8,020 nucleotides of DNA from Gemmatimonadota bacterium (GTDB taxonomy: Bacteria; Gemmatimonadota; Gemmatimonadetes; Palauibacterales; Palauibacteraceae): NCBI GenBank assembly GCA_023554435.1, contig JAMJQV010000117.1, positions 1 through 8,020 of the forward strand, given 5' to 3'. Positions 6,462 to 8,020 of this stretch are shown here, piece by piece. The notes beneath the pieces are model-generated. The model was not told the DNA's origin, searched no databases, and saw only the letters and a list, made by a program, of their open reading frames with translations. A program made the translations under genes and the position numbers. Each line of letters begins with the position of its first letter. The first letter of the stretch is position 1.

Positions 6462-7115
6462 CTATTCGAGCATCGGGCCGATGATGAGGGCGAACTTGTT
6501 CCGAGCCCGGTTCAGACGGGACTTCACGGTACCCAGGGTGACCCCGGTGATCTCCGAAATCTCCTCGTACGTCTTGCCCTCCATCTCCCGGAGGACGAAC
6601 ACGACCCGGTGGTGCTCCGGCAACTCGGCGACGGCGTTCTCGACCTGCTCGCGCAGATGCCGCTTGCGGAACAGATCATCCGGCGAGTAGGAACTGTCTT
6701 CCCACTGCAGGGGCCTGTGGTCCGCTTCCCAGTGCTTCTTGATCGCCTGAAACAGAACCAGCGGATTGCGCGACCGGTTGCGGAGCTCGTTCTTCGCCAG
6801 GTTGCTCGCGATCGTGTAGATCCAGGTCGAGAACTTCTTGGTCGGATCGAACCGGTGCAGGTGACGGTACACGCGTACGAACGTCTCCTGGACCAGGTCT
6901 TCAGCGCGATCGCGGTCTCCGATCGTGCGGTAGATGAAGTTCAGCAGACGGGTGTGATAGCGCTCAGCGAGCTCGTGGAAGGCATGCCGCCGGCCGTCCA
7001 GGTACTCCGCCACCAACGCCGCATCATCCAGCTCTTTGAGGTTCGCCCGCAGCGTCCGCTCATCGACGCGCGATTCGGAACCTTCGAGCCGTCTGGACTC
7101 TGTCGCGTTCAGCAT
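6462..7115 (-). CDS. ECF RNA polymerase sigma factor (sigma-70 family, RpoE-like)
   Basis: A 217-residue alternative sigma factor that would direct RNA polymerase to a stress regulon. Sigma region 2 covers about 44-114, with DRAEDLVQETFVRVYRHL (69-86) and the promoter-melting/-10 recognition stretch FSTWIYTIASNLAKNELRNR (95-114). Region 4 covers about 156-210, with LPEHHRVVFVLREMEGKTYEEI and the helix-turn-helix ending TLGTVKSRLNRARNKF, which reads the -35 element. Regions 1.1 and 3 are absent, defining the ECF group. The N-terminal extension of some 43 residues and the linker of about 40 residues between regions 2 and 4 are somewhat long. The ATG at 7115 has GGGAG six bases upstream. A zf-HC2 anti-sigma gene follows on the same strand, its probable regulator. 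The signal it responds to cannot be read from sequence. Confidence 0.95.
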   Translation of the reverse strand: MLNATESRRLEGSESRVDERTLRANLKELDDAALVAEYLDGRRHAFHELAERYHTRLLNFIYRTIGDRDRAEDLVQETFVRVYRHLHRFDPTKKFSTWIYTIASNLAKNELRNRSRNPLVLFQAIKKHWEADHRPLQWEDSSYSPDDLFRKRHLREQVENAVAELPEHHRVVFVLREMEGKTYEEISEITGVTLGTVKSRLNRARNKFALIIGPMLE

Positions 7116-7121
7116 TTCGTT

Positions 7122-7126
7122 CTCCC
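7122..7126 (-). promoter_or_regulatory. Ribosome binding site for the ECF sigma gene
   Basis: GGGAG on the minus strand, 6 bases before the ATG at 7115. It supports this start over internal alternatives. Confidence 0.6.
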
Positions 7127-7317
7127 GCGTTCCCCGGCTTCCCCGCCCGGGAGCGACCGTCCGATCGGCGCCGAACCTGGTGGCACCCTCGAGGTCACTC
7201 CGCTATCGCTTGTCTTCTATCAGGTCCCGGCACAGTCACCGCCGGGCAGATCTCTTCCCCTGTCCTTCTGACACCTGCCAGTTCGCGATTGTTGCGCCCT
7301 GGCCGCCCAGGGACCGG
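7127..7317. other. Intergenic region between NUDIX and sigma genes
   Basis: About 190 bases without a credible gene. It holds a small hairpin right after the NUDIX stop (7297-7312) and another with 6-bp arms CCCGGC/GCCGGG and a 9-base loop (7226-7246). I looked for a sigma-70 or ECF promoter for the sigma gene and found no convincing pair. In particular there is no GGGAAC-N16-CGTA match like the one downstream. The sigma promoter probably lies here but is not identifiable by eye. Confidence 0.5.
7297..7312 (-). terminator. Weak hairpin after the NUDIX gene
   Basis: CCCTGG and CCAGGG form a 6-bp stem with a 4-base loop, beginning 5 bases after the NUDIX stop codon. No T-run follows (GCGCAACAATCG on the minus strand), so termination here is doubtful. 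The position is the main argument for it. Confidence 0.25.
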
Positions 7318-7905
7318 TCATCCGCCCCACAGGGCGGGCGCAACCGCTGCCATCAGCACCAGACTGACGGTCTTCCCGTCCACGATGTCACCCGACAGCA
7401 CCATGTCCACCGCCCTCGAAAGGGGCATCCGGTGACATTCGATGACCTCGTGCTCCTCGAGCGCCTGGTGACCGTCCTCCAGACCGGTGGCCAGGAACAG
7501 GTGAACACGCTCGTCCGAGAAACCCGGCGTCGTGAGGAGGGTGGTGAGCGGAATCAGCCGGCTGGCCTTGATCCCCGCCTCCTCCTCCAGCTCCCGGAAC
7601 GCACAGACTTCCGGGGCTTCCCCCTCGTCCAGCTTGCCCGCCGGCGCTTCCCACAGCGTGCCGCCCGACGCGTACCTGAACTGACGTAACAGCACCACGT
7701 CCGGACCGGTTCTATGCTCACAGTCCTCTGGCCCGTACAGCGGGAGGACCGCAGCCGCACCACGGTGCCGAACGATCTCGAGGATCCCCTCGCTGCCGTT
7801 CGGGAACCGCACGATGTCCTCTCGAACGTCCAGTATCCGGCCCCGGTACACGGAGCGACTGGACCTCAGACCCGAGGTCCCGGATTCCGTCTCTGATTCG
7901 TTCAA
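7318..7905 (-). CDS. NUDIX hydrolase, ADP-ribose pyrophosphatase type
   Basis: A cytoplasmic hydrolase of up to 195 residues, likely cleaving ADP-ribose or related nucleoside diphosphate compounds to AMP and a sugar phosphate. A complete Nudix box lies at 90-112: G90-x5-E96-x7-R104-E-L-E-E-E-A-G-I112, with the metal-binding glutamates intact. It is preceded by LLRQFRYASGGTLWEAPAGK, typical of ADPRase members. A proline about 15-16 residues after the box (P127 in TTPGFSDE) and the following SDERVHLFLA support the ADP-ribose subfamily. The N-terminal part SVYRGRILDVREDIVRFPNG is the usual leading beta-hairpin. The start is uncertain: TTG at 7905 gives 18 residues before that hairpin, while a GTG at residue 19 (7851) would begin right at it, with GAGGT 11 bases upstream. 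The gene is probably separate from the sigma gene downstream, 202 bases away. Confidence 0.92.
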   Translation of the reverse strand: MNESETESGTSGLRSSRSVYRGRILDVREDIVRFPNGSEGILEIVRHRGAAAVLPLYGPEDCEHRTGPDVVLLRQFRYASGGTLWEAPAGKLDEGEAPEVCAFRELEEEAGIKASRLIPLTTLLTTPGFSDERVHLFLATGLEDGHQALEEHEVIECHRMPLSRAVDMVLSGDIVDGKTVSLVLMAAVAPALWGG

Positions 7906-7953
7906 TCGGTCACCGCAGACACATCGTGAAAATAACCGAAAACATACCGAAAC
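7906..7953 (-). promoter_or_regulatory. AT-rich spacer, possible promoter for the NUDIX gene
   Basis: A 48-base gap noticeably richer in A and T than the rest of the window. It contains two near copies of TTTCGGT (TTTCGGTATG and TTTTCGGTTA on the minus strand). This is where a promoter is most likely, but no good -35/-10 pair with consensus spacing stands out. Confidence 0.25.
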
Positions 7954-8020
7954 TCAAGGCACCTCTCGCAACGTCACCGACCCCAGCTTTTCGAGGTCCG
8001 GCAGCACCTCGTCCGAGTCG
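7954..8020 (-). CDS. 3' end of an unrecognised gene (partial)
   Basis: The last 21 codons of a frame that enters from the right edge and stops with TGA at 7956-7954. The peptide ends LPDLEKLGSVTLREVP. Nearly every codon ends in G or C, matching the codon use of the real genes here; a second frame is also open at the edge but reads poorly. Too little is present to name a family. Confidence 0.6.
   Translation of the reverse strand, partial: DSDEVLPDLEKLGSVTLREVP

Noticed and set aside
7226..7246. Hairpin CCCGGC/GCCGGG as a riboswitch or terminator
   Set aside because: Only 6 bp with a 9-base loop, no T-run and no further conserved structure; expected by chance at this GC content.
6609..7689. 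Two overlapping plus-strand frames opposite the sigma and NUDIX genes
   Set aside because: Both are shadows of the sigma factor and NUDIX genes; neither shows family motifs.
7905..7956. Read-through of the TGA at 7956 joining the upstream gene in frame to the NUDIX gene
   Set aside because: The two are in the same frame with no other stop between, but the spacer is AT-rich and non-coding in character, so an ordinary stop followed by a promoter region is simpler.
1..8020. CRISPR array, tRNA/rRNA genes, insertion sequence or prophage remnants
   Set aside because: No repeat-spacer pattern, no cloverleaf or rRNA sequence, no transposase or integrase motifs, and composition looks even across the genes.

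Overview
All supported genes in this GC-rich window lie on the minus strand, so transcription runs from high to low coordinates. Gene density is high, several starts are GTG or TTG, and neighbouring genes overlap by a few bases. This suggests a free-living, high-GC, Gram-negative-type bacterium with an outer membrane: there is a small lipoprotein with a TonB C-terminal fold, a SPOR-domain exported protein and a zf-HC2/ECF pair. The combination is compatible with Gemmatimonadota or a similar phylum. That is an impression from gene content and style, not a demonstrated placement.

Layout in transcription order. (1) 8020-7954: last 21 codons of an unrecognised gene, then a short AT-rich spacer. 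(2) 7905-7318: NUDIX hydrolase of the ADP-ribose pyrophosphatase type. (3) 7317-7116: 202-bp intergenic region with weak hairpins and no clear promoter. (4) 7115-6462: ECF sigma-70 factor. (5) 6461-6291: 171-bp intergenic region with a perfect 11-bp hairpin just after the sigma gene, followed by a sequence resembling an ECF promoter (GGGAAC-N16-CGTA). (6) 6290-5727: membrane-anchored zf-HC2 anti-sigma factor. (7) 5680-4655: holA, DNA polymerase III delta subunit, probably from a TTG start. (8) 4658-3807: exported protein with a TPR-like middle and a C-terminal SPOR domain. (9) 3810-1231: full-length mutS. (10) 1234-836: small lipoprotein with a TonB C-terminal domain. (11) 846-1: PLP-dependent cystathionine beta-synthase/cysteine synthase, cut by the window edge.

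Genes 7 to 11 form a tightly packed array. Three successive junctions are 4-base GTGA overlaps and the fourth is an 11-base ATG overlap, so they are very probably one translationally coupled operon, with the anti-sigma gene as likely first member. The operon mixes replication (delta clamp-loader subunit), mismatch repair (MutS with a clamp-binding motif), two envelope proteins and a sulfur amino-acid enzyme.

The main point of interest is regulatory. The sigma factor and its presumed anti-sigma factor are separated by a hairpin and an ECF-like promoter rather than being directly coupled. If that promoter is real, an envelope-responsive sigma factor could drive its own anti-sigma factor together with holA and mutS. 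Otherwise the genes are recognisable members of known families. I see no mobile element, CRISPR array, tRNA or rRNA.
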